Assembly (NCBI GenBank): GCA_017303455.1
Contig: JAFLBM010000007.1
Span: forward strand, 62,001-126,000
Length of the DNA stretch: 64,000 nt
Source: Chitinophagales bacterium
GTDB lineage: Bacteria > Bacteroidota > Bacteroidia > Chitinophagales > Chitinophagaceae
Reading direction: 5' to 3'
Shown one piece after another: positions 51,047 through 60,800 of this stretch. The position numbers and the translations under genes were made by a program. Under the pieces are notes generated by a model. That model did not search any database. It had not been told where the DNA came from and was given only the letters and a program-made list of their open reading frames with translations. Each line of letters starts with the position of its first letter. Within the stretch, counting starts at the first letter, position 1.

Positions 51047-54000
51047 TTATTCTTTTATGAAGCGTAGCAATTCCGTTCCGGCAGCACTGGTTAGCCGTAC
51101 AAAGTATACCCCGGCTTTCAGGTGACTGACAGGGATCTGTTTTTTGATCATGGCACCGTTTACCTGTTCCTGGTGGACTGTTTTCATGTCGGCCGCAAAT
51201 ATTTCTATTGAATACCTGTTGATCACGGTACTGAAATTAATTGTTATGATATCAGTGGCCGGAACAGGATAGAGGAAAGCATTGGTTTGTCCTTTTTGGA
51301 TCTGCACATTTACAATGCGGCTGTATTTATAATTATCATCCAGGTCGGTTTGTTTTAACCGGTACCAGGTAGTTCCTGTTGCCGGTTTGATATGCAGGTA
51401 TTCATAGGTTTGCAGGGACGTTGAATTTCCTTTTGATGCAATAGTTGCCAGCGGCGCAAAATTTCTTCCGTCGGTACTTATTTCAATAATGAAATCCCGG
51501 TTATTCTGTTCAAAAGAAGTAGCCCATTTCACCAGGGTGTTTTGCTGGCTGGTTGCCACTGCCGTAAAATCTGTTAGTGATACCGGAAGTGTGGCTCCTG
51601 CATCCACAAGGAAAAAGCGGGAGAAGCCGGTGAAGGGAGCCGTGAAAACGGTGGTGCCCGAACCCAGGGTGGTAACCGTTGGGGTCATGAATTGTGTATT
51701 TGTGGCATTCGCAGCAGCAGCAGAGGCGGCTGTTGTTTTTGCAATACGTAAAGTAGCCGGGTTCTTGCCGCCCAGTTCTGCATTCTCAAAATACAGGGAA
51801 ATGGAGTAGCCTGTTGTTGCTACGTTGGTAGTCGGAGTAATAGCAAAAACTTTGGCAGAACGTTGCCCGCCCAGTGCATTTACCCAGGCAGTGCCGCCTG
51901 CTTCGAGTGTGGCATTAACGCAGCCTAAGGAAGCAGTCACACTGTTTAGCCTGAAAAGAAGGCGGTTATTATTTGAATAAAAATAATCATTACTGCCTGT
52001 TGCAATATGATTGGCTGCAACAGAAGTGGCTACTGTTTCAATGGGTGTACCCGTGGTGGAAACATCCAGCCGGATGACGGGTTTTATCCCGGTGCCAAAA
52101 TAACTTACAGAGCTGAATGAACCCGAACAATTAATTCCGTTCTGGTAGAACATATTTCCCTGGGAGGCAAGTCCGCCATCGGAGTAAGCTTCAACGAGGT
52201 CGGCCGCATTACCTGCATCGGCTGTACCGTTATCGTAACAAATTTCAATCGCCAGGTTGCTGGTTCCATTCCAGTTAAAGGGCGATGAGAGAGTAAAATT
52301 ATTCCAGCCTGCCGTGGTGGAAACGGATGCTGATGAATATACAGTTATCATCCCTCCAATAACAGTTACCGATCCGTCCACCAGGTAAGTTGTACTGGTA
52401 TGGGCCATCCTGATGGAGAAACTGGTAAAAGGTCTTGTACTTAGTTTGGAATTGATAAAAAGCTGGAGGGAAGTGATGCTTCCTGCAGAAACCCCGGCAG
52501 CAAGCAGTTCACTTGCTTTATAGAGATACTGGCCACGCTGCCGTTGTTGTCTTGCATCAAAGGGAGCGGAAGAGATCAGGTTGGTCGCCGATCCGATGGA
52601 ATAGGTGCCGTTTGATGTTCCTGCCGGTGCCTGGTCATTATCAGCAAGTGTAATAGTCAGTGTGGGGGCAGCCGTTCCTTCGGACGCATTTCCGCCGCCA
52701 TTGTTCACGGTGAAATCGAGAATGATCGTTTCTGCCGGTTCCACATTCGCATCATCGTATACCCGTACTGTAAAATTTTGGGCGGTGGTGGATCCGCTGT
52801 TAAAAGTTAATACATCGCTGGGGCTGCTGAAATTTCCATTTGTTGTTACGTCATAATCCAGTCCCCTGGTAGCTGTTCCTCCATAAGTAAGTGTAGCGGT
52901 GGCCGTGGCAGAAGGGCCTGCACCAATGGTCATCTGGTAGGTATAGTCTGTGTAGCGGCGGCAGCCACTCAGTGTGCCTGCAATATTTTCTGTTTGTGAA
53001 GAACTGGCCGTACTGAAATTGATCGTTGTTCCGCAGGGTACCAATGCCAGGTTGCCCGGATCGGCCAGGCTGGCCCGGGAAGGTAATAACATGGCAGCCT
53101 GTGCTCTTGCTTTTTGTCCATTGGTAAATAAGGTATAGCAATTTGTATAGCTCATAAAATTGCTCTCGGTATTGATCGTATAGTTATTGGGAGCAGCGCA
53201 GGTGTTGGCACCCGTGCGGCAGGCAAAACTATAAACACCGGTACCTGCATTAAAATTATTGAATATAGGATCAGTATCACAAACACGGTCACCATCCGTG
53301 CTGCAGTCAGCATTCACAGGGCATTGGGTGTTATTGGCTGAGCCCTGGAATGGATGGTACAGGTTCAGTGCATGACCGATTTCATGGGGCAGTGTTTTTT
53401 CACCGGCCACCATTTGCGTGGCAAGCATCACTGTTCCGTCTAACGAAGAAGAAGCACCCGGGAAATAAGCAAAGCCTGCTATGAACTGGCCGGAAGTGCC
53501 ATCTGCGCCATCCAGCCGGTTAACGATCCATATATTATAGTAATCGGAAGTGTTCCAGCGGGATAAATTTTTCATGGTCAATTCCGGGCAACCGGAAGAG
53601 GTCTGCACATTTACGCCATTGCTCACATAGTTGGGAAGAGAAGAAGCATCCACCCGGTTAATGCCATTGGTGGCTCCGCAGGAAGGGGTTCTTTGCGCCA
53701 GTGCAAATTGTACTTCCATATCCACAATACCACCTCCTTCCACCGGTGCTGTCATACCCGGGTAAGTACCGGCAAATACCTGGTTCAGGTAATTGATAGC
53801 CCCGATGATCTGGGCATCGGATGGATTATAGATGGTACCAACAGCGCCACCGGTATGCATCACATGCACCACAACCGGTATAGTGTACAGGGCACCGGGA
53901 CGGGCTGTGCGGTTGGCTGGCCGGGGATGTGTTTCGATGTAGTGGCGGATTGATTGCTCATTCAGTTCCACCTGCCTTGCATATGCAGGGTCTTTACCCA

Positions 54001-54106
54001 GTAAACGGGTGTGCAGGTCATCAAAACCACAGGGTGGCTGGGCATTCAGTACTGTAGAAATGGCAATTGAACAAATAAGAAAAAGGAGTAGAGCTTTTCT
54101 TCTCAT
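51047..54106 (-). CDS. Secreted M43 (pappalysin-like) metalloprotease with T9SS sorting domain
   Basis: From ATG 54106 the product has 1019 residues. After the signal peptide comes a protease domain with extended zinc motif HEIGHALNLYH (His241, Glu242, His245, His251) and Met-turn region NFMSYTNC, as in M43 cytophagalysins. A Calx-beta-like domain (GLDYDVTTNG, VRVYDDANVEPAETIILDF) follows, then beta-sandwich modules, and a C-terminal T9SS type A domain (FLYPVPATDIITINF, LKAGVYFVRLTS). It should be exported by Sec and then type IX secretion. Target proteins are unknown. Confidence 0.92.
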   Translation of the reverse strand: MRRKALLLFLICSIAISTVLNAQPPCGFDDLHTRLLGKDPAYARQVELNEQSIRHYIETHPRPANRTARPGALYTIPVVVHVMHTGGAVGTIYNPSDAQIIGAINYLNQVFAGTYPGMTAPVEGGGIVDMEVQFALAQRTPSCGATNGINRVDASSLPNYVSNGVNVQTSSGCPELTMKNLSRWNTSDYYNIWIVNRLDGADGTSGQFIAGFAYFPGASSSLDGTVMLATQMVAGEKTLPHEIGHALNLYHPFQGSANNTQCPVNADCSTDGDRVCDTDPIFNNFNAGTGVYSFACRTGANTCAAPNNYTINTESNFMSYTNCYTLFTNGQKARAQAAMLLPSRASLADPGNLALVPCGTTINFSTASSSQTENIAGTLSGCRRYTDYTYQMTIGAGPSATATATLTYGGTATRGLDYDVTTNGNFSSPSDVLTFNSGSTTAQNFTVRVYDDANVEPAETIILDFTVNNGGGNASEGTAAPTLTITLADNDQAPAGTSNGTYSIGSATNLISSAPFDARQQRQRGQYLYKASELLAAGVSAGSITSLQLFINSKLSTRPFTSFSIRMAHTSTTYLVDGSVTVIGGMITVYSSASVSTTAGWNNFTLSSPFNWNGTSNLAIEICYDNGTADAGNAADLVEAYSDGGLASQGNMFYQNGINCSGSFSSVSYFGTGIKPVIRLDVSTTGTPIETVATSVAANHIATGSNDYFYSNNNRLLFRLNSVTASLGCVNATLEAGGTAWVNALGGQRSAKVFAITPTTNVATTGYSISLYFENAELGGKNPATLRIAKTTAASAAAANATNTQFMTPTVTTLGSGTTVFTAPFTGFSRFFLVDAGATLPVSLTDFTAVATSQQNTLVKWATSFEQNNRDFIIEISTDGRNFAPLATIASKGNSTSLQTYEYLHIKPATGTTWYRLKQTDLDDNYKYSRIVNVQIQKGQTNAFLYPVPATDIITINFSTVINRYSIEIFAADMKTVHQEQVNGAMIKKQIPVSHLKAGVYFVRLTSAAGTELLRFIKE

Positions 54107-54256
54107 AGATATTGGTTTATTGGAATTTAAAACTGTCATACCGGCAATTCCGGTGATTTACTAATACGCCACAATATGTGAAAAATTGTCCAATATGTCT
54201 TGTAAAATGTAATTTTTTCAGCCGCTATTTCAGCCTGAAATGAAAAAATGGCTTTT

Positions 54257-54290
54257 TTGACCTGCTGGCATAGTATTTCCTGTACCTTCG
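54257..54290 (+). promoter_or_regulatory. Putative groESL promoter
   Basis: TTG at 54257-54259 and TACCTTCG at 54283-54290 resemble the Bacteroidota -33 and -7 boxes with 23 bases between. A short GTCC/GGAC hairpin lies right after the expected start. No CIRCE element was found. Confidence 0.45.
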
Positions 54291-54346
54291 CCGTCCCTTA
54301 GTAAAAAGGACAGCTTCTTATCAAAAAACTCAAAATCAATACAACT

Positions 54347-54628
54347 ATGGCTAAGAAAGTCAATGTTACCCCGCTTCACGACAGGGTAATTGTGAAAGCA
54401 GCAGCAGCTGAAGAAAAAACTGCCGGTGGCATTATTATCCCCGATACGGCAAAGGAAAAACCACAGCGTGGTACGGTGATAGCTGCCGGTCCTGGTAAAA
54501 AAGATGAACCGGTAACTGTCAAAACAGGCGATACCGTTTTATATGGCAAATATGCCGGTACAGAGATCCAGATCGATGGGGAGGATTTCCTGATCATGCG
54601 GGAATCGGATATACTGGCGATAGTATAA
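54347..54628 (+). CDS. groES: Co-chaperonin GroES
   Basis: The 93-residue GroES caps the GroEL cavity during ATP-driven folding. Landmarks are [11 protein letters not shown] at the N-terminus, the mobile loop [18 protein letters not shown], and [11 protein letters not shown] with the C-terminal [10 protein letters not shown]. It forms the standard pair with groEL 105 bases downstream. Confidence 0.97.
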   Translation: MAKKVNVTPLHDRVIVKAAAAEEKTAGGIIIPDTAKEKPQRGTVIAAGPGKKDEPVTVKTGDTVLYGKYAGTEIQIDGEDFLIMRESDILAIV

Positions 54629-54733
54629 GAAAGCGGCGGGTTGTGAGCCGTGAGCTACGGGTTGAAATCTCATAGCCCGAAGCTATAACCTTATAGCTAA
54701 ACTAATTTTAAATAAACTTCAAACTAAAATACA
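54629..54733. other. groES-groEL spacer with palindrome
   Basis: The 105-base spacer holds a word pair (GAGCCGTGAGCTACGGG) that looks like a small interspersed repeat, and AGCTATAA/TTATAGCT (54681-54688/54691-54698), a perfect 8-bp palindrome with a two-base gap. It could attenuate or process the bicistronic mRNA. Confidence 0.45.
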
Positions 54734-56368
54734 ATGGCAAAGCAAATCTTCTTCGACATTGAAGCAAGAAACAAGATGAAGAAAGGCGTGGACACATTAG
54801 CCAACGCCGTGAAAGTGACATTAGGTCCTAAAGGCCGTAATGTAGTGATCGAGAAAAAATTTGGTGCACCACAGGTAACGAAAGATGGTGTGACCGTTGC
54901 AAAAGAAATTGAACTGGAAGACCCCATTGAGAACATGGGAGCGCAGATGGTGAAAGAAGTAGCTTCCAAAACTGCTGATATTGCAGGTGATGGTACTACT
55001 ACGGCCACTGTTCTTGCACAGAGCATCATCAGCGAAGGTTTGAAAATGGTGGCAGCAGGTGCCAACCCGATGGACCTGAAACGTGGTATTGACAAAGCGG
55101 TTAGCCTGGTGGTTGAAAACCTGAAAGGGCAGTCACAGACTGTTGGTAACGACAGCAAAAAAATTCAGCAGGTAGCTACCATCTCTGCGAATAACGATGA
55201 AACGATCGGCAAGCTGATTGCAGAAGCGTTTGCCAAAGTGGGTAAAGAAGGGGTGATCACTGTTGAAGAGGCAAAAGGTACGGATACTACCGTTGATGTG
55301 GTGGAAGGTATGCAGTTTGATCGTGGTTATATCTCTCCTTACTTCGTTACGAACAGTGAAAAAATGGAAGCTGAATTACAGAATCCCTACATCCTGATCT
55401 ATGATAAGAAGATATCTGCGATGAAAGATATTCTCCATATCCTGGAGAAAGTGGCACAAAGCGGCCGCCCCTTACTGATCATTGCTGAAGACCTGGAAGG
55501 AGAAGCACTGGCAACATTAGTAGTGAACAAACTGCGTGGCACTATTAAAGTAGCGGCTGTAAAAGCTCCCGGTTTTGGTGACAGGAGAAAAGAAATGCTG
55601 ACTGATATTGCGATCCTGACTGCCGGTACGGTGATCAGCGAGGAATTAGGTCACAAACTGGAAGGTGCTGACCTGACTAGTTTAGGACAAGCTGCTTCCG
55701 TAACTATTGACAAAGACAACACGACTATCGTTGGTGGTAAAGGCAAGAAAGCGGATATCACGGCCCGTGTGAACCAGATCAAAGCACAGGTGGAGAACAC
55801 CACTTCTGATTATGATAAAGAAAAATTACAGGAACGCCTGGCTAAATTAGCCGGTGGTGTGGCTGTATTATATATCGGTGCGGCTACAGAAATGGAAATG
55901 AAAGAAAAGAAAGACCGTGTTGACGATGCTTTACACGCAACAAGAGCGGCAGTGGAAGAAGGTATCGTTCCCGGTGGTGGTGTGGCTTATATCCGTGCCA
56001 TCGAAGCACTGGATCCAAAAGTAAAAGGCCAGATTGCTGATGAGCAAACCGGTATGGCGATCGTTCGCCGTGCACTGGAAGAGCCCGTTCGCACCTTAAC
56101 TGCTAATGCAGGTATTGATGGTTCTATCGTGGTACAAAAGATCAAAGAAGGCAAAGGTGATTATGGCTTCAATGCAAGATCTGAAGTTTATGAGAACCTG
56201 TTCAAAGCCGGTGTAATTGATCCTACTAAAGTGAGCCGTGTGGCGTTAGAGAATGCAGCTTCTATTGCCGGTATGCTGTTGACCACTGAAGCCGTGGTGG
56301 CGGATAAGCCCAAGAAGGAAGAGCCCCATACACATGGTGCCCCTGATATGGGTGGTATGGGTTACTAA
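54734..56368 (+). CDS. groEL: Chaperonin GroEL
   Basis: The 544-residue chaperonin shows all expected blocks: [27 protein letters not shown] (ATP binding), [15 protein letters not shown], and a Gly/Met-rich C-terminus reduced to PDMGGMGY, preceded by EEPHTHGA. It forms the double-ring folding chamber with GroES. A clear terminator follows. Confidence 0.98.
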   Translation: MAKQIFFDIEARNKMKKGVDTLANAVKVTLGPKGRNVVIEKKFGAPQVTKDGVTVAKEIELEDPIENMGAQMVKEVASKTADIAGDGTTTATVLAQSIISEGLKMVAAGANPMDLKRGIDKAVSLVVENLKGQSQTVGNDSKKIQQVATISANNDETIGKLIAEAFAKVGKEGVITVEEAKGTDTTVDVVEGMQFDRGYISPYFVTNSEKMEAELQNPYILIYDKKISAMKDILHILEKVAQSGRPLLIIAEDLEGEALATLVVNKLRGTIKVAAVKAPGFGDRRKEMLTDIAILTAGTVISEELGHKLEGADLTSLGQAASVTIDKDNTTIVGGKGKKADITARVNQIKAQVENTTSDYDKEKLQERLAKLAGGVAVLYIGAATEMEMKEKKDRVDDALHATRAAVEEGIVPGGGVAYIRAIEALDPKVKGQIADEQTGMAIVRRALEEPVRTLTANAGIDGSIVVQKIKEGKGDYGFNARSEVYENLFKAGVIDPTKVSRVALENAASIAGMLLTTEAVVADKPKKEEPHTHGAPDMGGMGY

Positions 56369-56401
56369 TCAGGTACGAACAAATCAATACGAAATACTCA
56401 G

Positions 56402-56432
56402 TCCCGCTTCTGTAAAGAAGCGGGATTTTTTT
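56402..56432 (+). terminator. Terminator of groESL
   Basis: A 9-bp perfect stem (56402-56410/56417-56425) with a six-base loop is followed by seven T residues. Confidence 0.92.
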
Positions 56433-56586
56433 GTGCCAGGAACTTGCCCATCTACAGCACATAGTTATTTTTTCTATACAATAACCCTTACAAAACGGGT
56501 ATGCAAACCATTAGTTTTTGATCTTTTCATATTTCGGTAATAGCGGTTTTTAGAATAAAACTTAAGTTCAGTAAAACCTTTTTAAT

Positions 56587-57558
56587 ATGAAGCAAATAAA
56601 AACCATTACCGGGCTCCGGCCATTCTATCTGATTCTTTTACTTATCCTCTTTGCTGTGGGATGTAAAAGAGATACGACCACTCAAAACCCAAGAAGCAGT
56701 GAGTTGCCGGCTGTATCTTCCGGAAAGAATTCTTCAACTGTTATATACAGGGCAACTGAGCAGCAGGTAGCTGCCGCAAGAAATGCATGGTTACAAAAAG
56801 CAAGGGCACAAAAGGGGAATACAGCAGCAAGAGGCGGGTGCGGAGAACATATTTCTGATATGATCTATATTCTGGAGGTCACCGGCTCAGCATGTTCAGT
56901 GAGTTCTTGGGATATAAAATACTTGATTTATTCGTATGATTATGTGGGAAGCGGGTATGAACTTGCCCCGCAGTCAGTTAGTTTTACTGATATGTACTTT
57001 GGTTCTCCAATCAGTGCTACGTTAATCAGTAGCAGTGAAAGATTAGTAGATCCTGATTGTAAAGACTGGCAGTGGGATGGTTATTGTGAAATGGAGAGAG
57101 TATATGAATACCAGCTTACGAATGTACCTGCTCCCTCTTCAGCCTGGCCTGCAGATATTGGTAACTTCAGTCTTGATCTGCTTTCCGGTTTTTCAAACAA
57201 CTGCACGCCGATAACGGTATCGGGAGATATGAAAGGCGGTTTTTCGGCAGCAGAATATGCATCTTCGCCTGCTAGAGTATCAGTATTGCCTGCCGGAGGG
57301 TCCGGTAGTATTTATGTCAGTACAGATTGTTCAATTTTATGTCCGCCACCTACCATTGTATGCCCCACTGGTGGTGTGCTCCAATATTGGCCGCTGAGTA
57401 ATCCTTCAAATATTACAACCGTAGCAATTGCCTCAAACGGAAATTTTGTCAGCTCAATACCTACAGGTGTAACATATGGTTACAGCTGTGTATTGAATTA
57501 TGTTATCGGCGGCGTACCTATAAGTTCATTGCCGCAAACAGGAACGTTTACCTTGTGA
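56587..57558 (+). CDS. Lipoprotein of unknown function
   Basis: The 323-residue product has a lipoprotein signal (LLILFAVGC, Cys26). The mature part has paired cysteines (GGCGEHIS, SACSVSSW, DPDCKDWQWDGYCEME) and a C-terminal stretch with CPPPTIVCPTGG followed by a beta-rich end. No domain is recognised. It may be a surface lipoprotein; the next gene encodes a secreted protease, but a strong hairpin separates them. Confidence 0.7.
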   Translation: MKQIKTITGLRPFYLILLLILFAVGCKRDTTTQNPRSSELPAVSSGKNSSTVIYRATEQQVAAARNAWLQKARAQKGNTAARGGCGEHISDMIYILEVTGSACSVSSWDIKYLIYSYDYVGSGYELAPQSVSFTDMYFGSPISATLISSSERLVDPDCKDWQWDGYCEMERVYEYQLTNVPAPSSAWPADIGNFSLDLLSGFSNNCTPITVSGDMKGGFSAAEYASSPARVSVLPAGGSGSIYVSTDCSILCPPPTIVCPTGGVLQYWPLSNPSNITTVAIASNGNFVSSIPTGVTYGYSCVLNYVIGGVPISSLPQTGTFTL

Positions 57559-57605
57559 TAATAATTCCTTATGAACTGTCTGGAACTTACCCGGCCAGTT
57601 CAGGA

Positions 57606-57642
57606 ACAGGAAAGGATTGCCGAAACGGCAATCCTTTCCTGT
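57606..57642. terminator. Long perfect hairpin
   Basis: A 17-bp perfect stem (57606-57622/57626-57642) with a three-base loop lies 48 bases after the lipoprotein stop. No T tract follows, so termination or mRNA end protection are both possible. Confidence 0.6.
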
Positions 57643-57828
57643 CAGGTAAAAAACCGATCCCACTGAAAGGAAGGCTTTTAGCAATTTTCAGGGGAGACTT
57701 ATAGTACTCCATTCATGCTTATTGCTGATTCAACAATAAATCCTACATTTAATGGCATTTTTAACGGGGCAACAATATGCTCCGGAATTTCGATTTACCA
57801 AGCATTGTTACTTACCAAAATTATCTGT

Positions 57829-60800
57829 ATGAGGAAATTTACACTCACCTTATTTACTTTTCTGTTTGTTTCATCCGGCTTGTTTGCACAAAACAATTTT
57901 TTTACGGATGCAGGAGCAAACAGAACATTACCATCTTCAGGTCAGCGTGTTGTCATACCGCAGAAATTCAGAACGGCAACGGCTGATGTTCAGGCATTAA
58001 AAAACTTTCTATGGTCATTGCCGTCTGAGAATGCCATACTTTACCGCCGTGCTCAAACTCCGGTAATACAGCTTCCTATGCCAGACGGAAGTGTGGCAAG
58101 GTTTCATATTTGGGAGAGCAGTATCCAGGAGCCCGGGCTACAGGCAAAATTTCCAAACATACGGACATTTGCCGGACAGGGGATAGATGACCCTTATGCA
58201 AGTATCCGGCTTGATTTTAGTCCTGATGCCGGATTTCACGGGCAGATACTTTCGGATGTAAAAGGGCGGGTATTTATTGACCCCTACGCAAGGGGTGATG
58301 TAAATAATTATATCTCTTACTTTGCCAGCGATTATGGATCAAGGGCTCCCTTTAATTGTGAAGTAACGGTAATTGCAGAGGCTCTGCCAAGGGTTGCTGC
58401 AGGGCCATGCAGGGGTACACAATTATATACCTATAGGTTAGCTGTGGCCAATACAAACGAATATGCAGCTGCAGTAGGGGGAACAACAGACGCTTTGCTT
58501 CATGCAGCCATTGTAACTGCAGTAAACAGGGTGGTTGGTGTGTATGAAAAGGAAGTTGCAATCCGGTTAGTTTTAGTGGCTAATAACGATCTGATTGAAT
58601 TTACAACGGCAGAGCCCGATCCATTTAATGGGAATAACAGTGCGGGTACTTTAATTAATGAAAGTCAAACGCAGATAACAAATATTATCGGGAGCGGCAA
58701 TTATGATATTGGTCATACATTTAGTACCGGTGCCGGTGGCCTGGCAGGTCTGGGAGTAGTTTGTAATAATACAAATAAAGCAAGAGGTGTAACAGGTCTT
58801 AGCAACCCGGTTGGTGATGTATTTTACATCGATTTTGTTGCGCATGAAATGGGACATCAATTTCGAGGCAACCATTCTTTTAACGGTCAAATAGGCAATT
58901 GCAGCGGTGCTAATAGAAATGGAGGCACTGCTTACGAGCCCGGAAGCGGAACAACCATCCAGGCTTATGCCGGTATTTGTGGCAGTGATGATATTCAGCC
59001 AAATAGCGATCCATTCTTTCATACCATAAGTTTTGATGAAATAAGCAATTTTGTTACTACCGGAGGCGGAGCCGGTTGTGCAGTAATTACTCCAACAGGG
59101 AATGGCATTCCTGTAATTACCGCTATGGACAATGCTGGAGTAAGTATACCGCCTAGTACACCTTTTACATTGACAGGGTCAGCTACTGATCCCGATAGTG
59201 ACCCGCTTACTTATTCGTGGGAACAATGGGATCTGGGTCCGCAGGGAGCATGGAATAGTGGTGCGACAAGCACTACTGCCCCAAATTTTAAATCAAGACA
59301 GCCTAAGACAACCGGAAGCAGAACATTCCCGGATATGGCTGTTATCCTGGCTGGTTTTCCAGCAAATCCTGCTGCAACTATGGGAGGGTTAAAAGGCGAG
59401 ACACTTCCAACTGTAGCCCGTGTCATGAAATTCAGACTTACGGTAAGGGATAATAGAGCAGCAGGGGGTGGAGTAACAACTGGTGGTGATGGCTGTGGTA
59501 CTTTCTCTCCTGTATTCCAGGTAAATGTGGTAGGAACAACACCATTTGCTGTAACAGTACCTAATGGAGGCGAGAGCTGGGCAGGCGGTACTTCACAAAC
59601 CATCACCTGGAACGTGGCAGGTACTGACCAGGCACCCATTAATGTGGCCAATGTTCGTATCTTATTATCTACTGATGGCGGATTGACCTATCCAACTGTA
59701 CTGGCTGCAAGTACTCCCAATGATGGCAGTGAGTCGCTGAATATTCCCGGTCCTGCCACTACTACCGCAAGAGTGAAAGTAGAAGCGATCGGCAATATCT
59801 TCTTTGATATTTCCAATGCCAACTTTACAATTACTGCACCGGTATCCAGTTTTAGTTTCAACAGCCCGGCACCGGTTACTACAGCTTGTCCTGCCGGAGC
59901 AACTATGCAGGTATCGCTGGGTACGATTTCCAATGGCGGTTTCAGCAACCCGATCACCTTGTCGGCAACTGCGGGTGTGCCGGCGGGAACGAACGTAACC
60001 TTCGGCACTAACCCTGTAACACCGGGTGGCAGTTCTATCGTTACATTAAATAATACCAATACCCTGGCAGCAGGTACTTATGTTATTACTATTACGGGTG
60101 TTGCAACCGGAGCACCGAACCAGACAAGGGACCTGACCTTTACGATCACAGGAACAGCAGGTCCTGCTATCACCACACAGCCATCGAACTCGGCTATATG
60201 TGTTACTGGAAATACATCATTTAGTATTGCTGCCGCCACAGCGACTGCGTTCCAATGGCAGATCAGTACGGATGGCGGAGCTACTTACAGTAATGTAACG
60301 AATGCAGGTGTTTACAGCGGAGCTACAACAAATACTTTAACGATCACCGGAGCAACTATAGGTTTGAACAATAACCGGTATCGTTGTATTGCCTCCACGC
60401 AGTGCGGCAGCAGTACTTCGAATGCGGGTATACTGACTGTGAATGCGGCACCTGCTGTAACGGGGCAACCTCAGGATATTACGTTGTGTGCAGGCAGCAA
60501 TCATACATTTAGTGTTACTGCAACAGGTGCTGGCTTAGGCTACCAGTGGCAGTTGAGCACTGATGGTGGTGGTACTTATAATAATATTACCAATGGCGGA
60601 ATTTACAGCGGTGCAACAACAAGCAGCCTCACATTAACGGGTCTTACTGCTGGTTTGAGCGGTAACCGTTACCGTTGTGTTGTTACGGGCAGTTGTCCTC
60701 CGGCAGCGAATTCAAACGGGGCGATACTGACCGTAATAACATCTGTTGCAGTAACAACGCAGCCAACTGATGCTACTGTATGCGAAGGCAGTAACAGCAG

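Noticed and set aside
54140..54346. CIRCE operator before groES
   Set aside because: The TTAGCACTC-N9-GAGTGCTAA inverted repeat was looked for and not seen.
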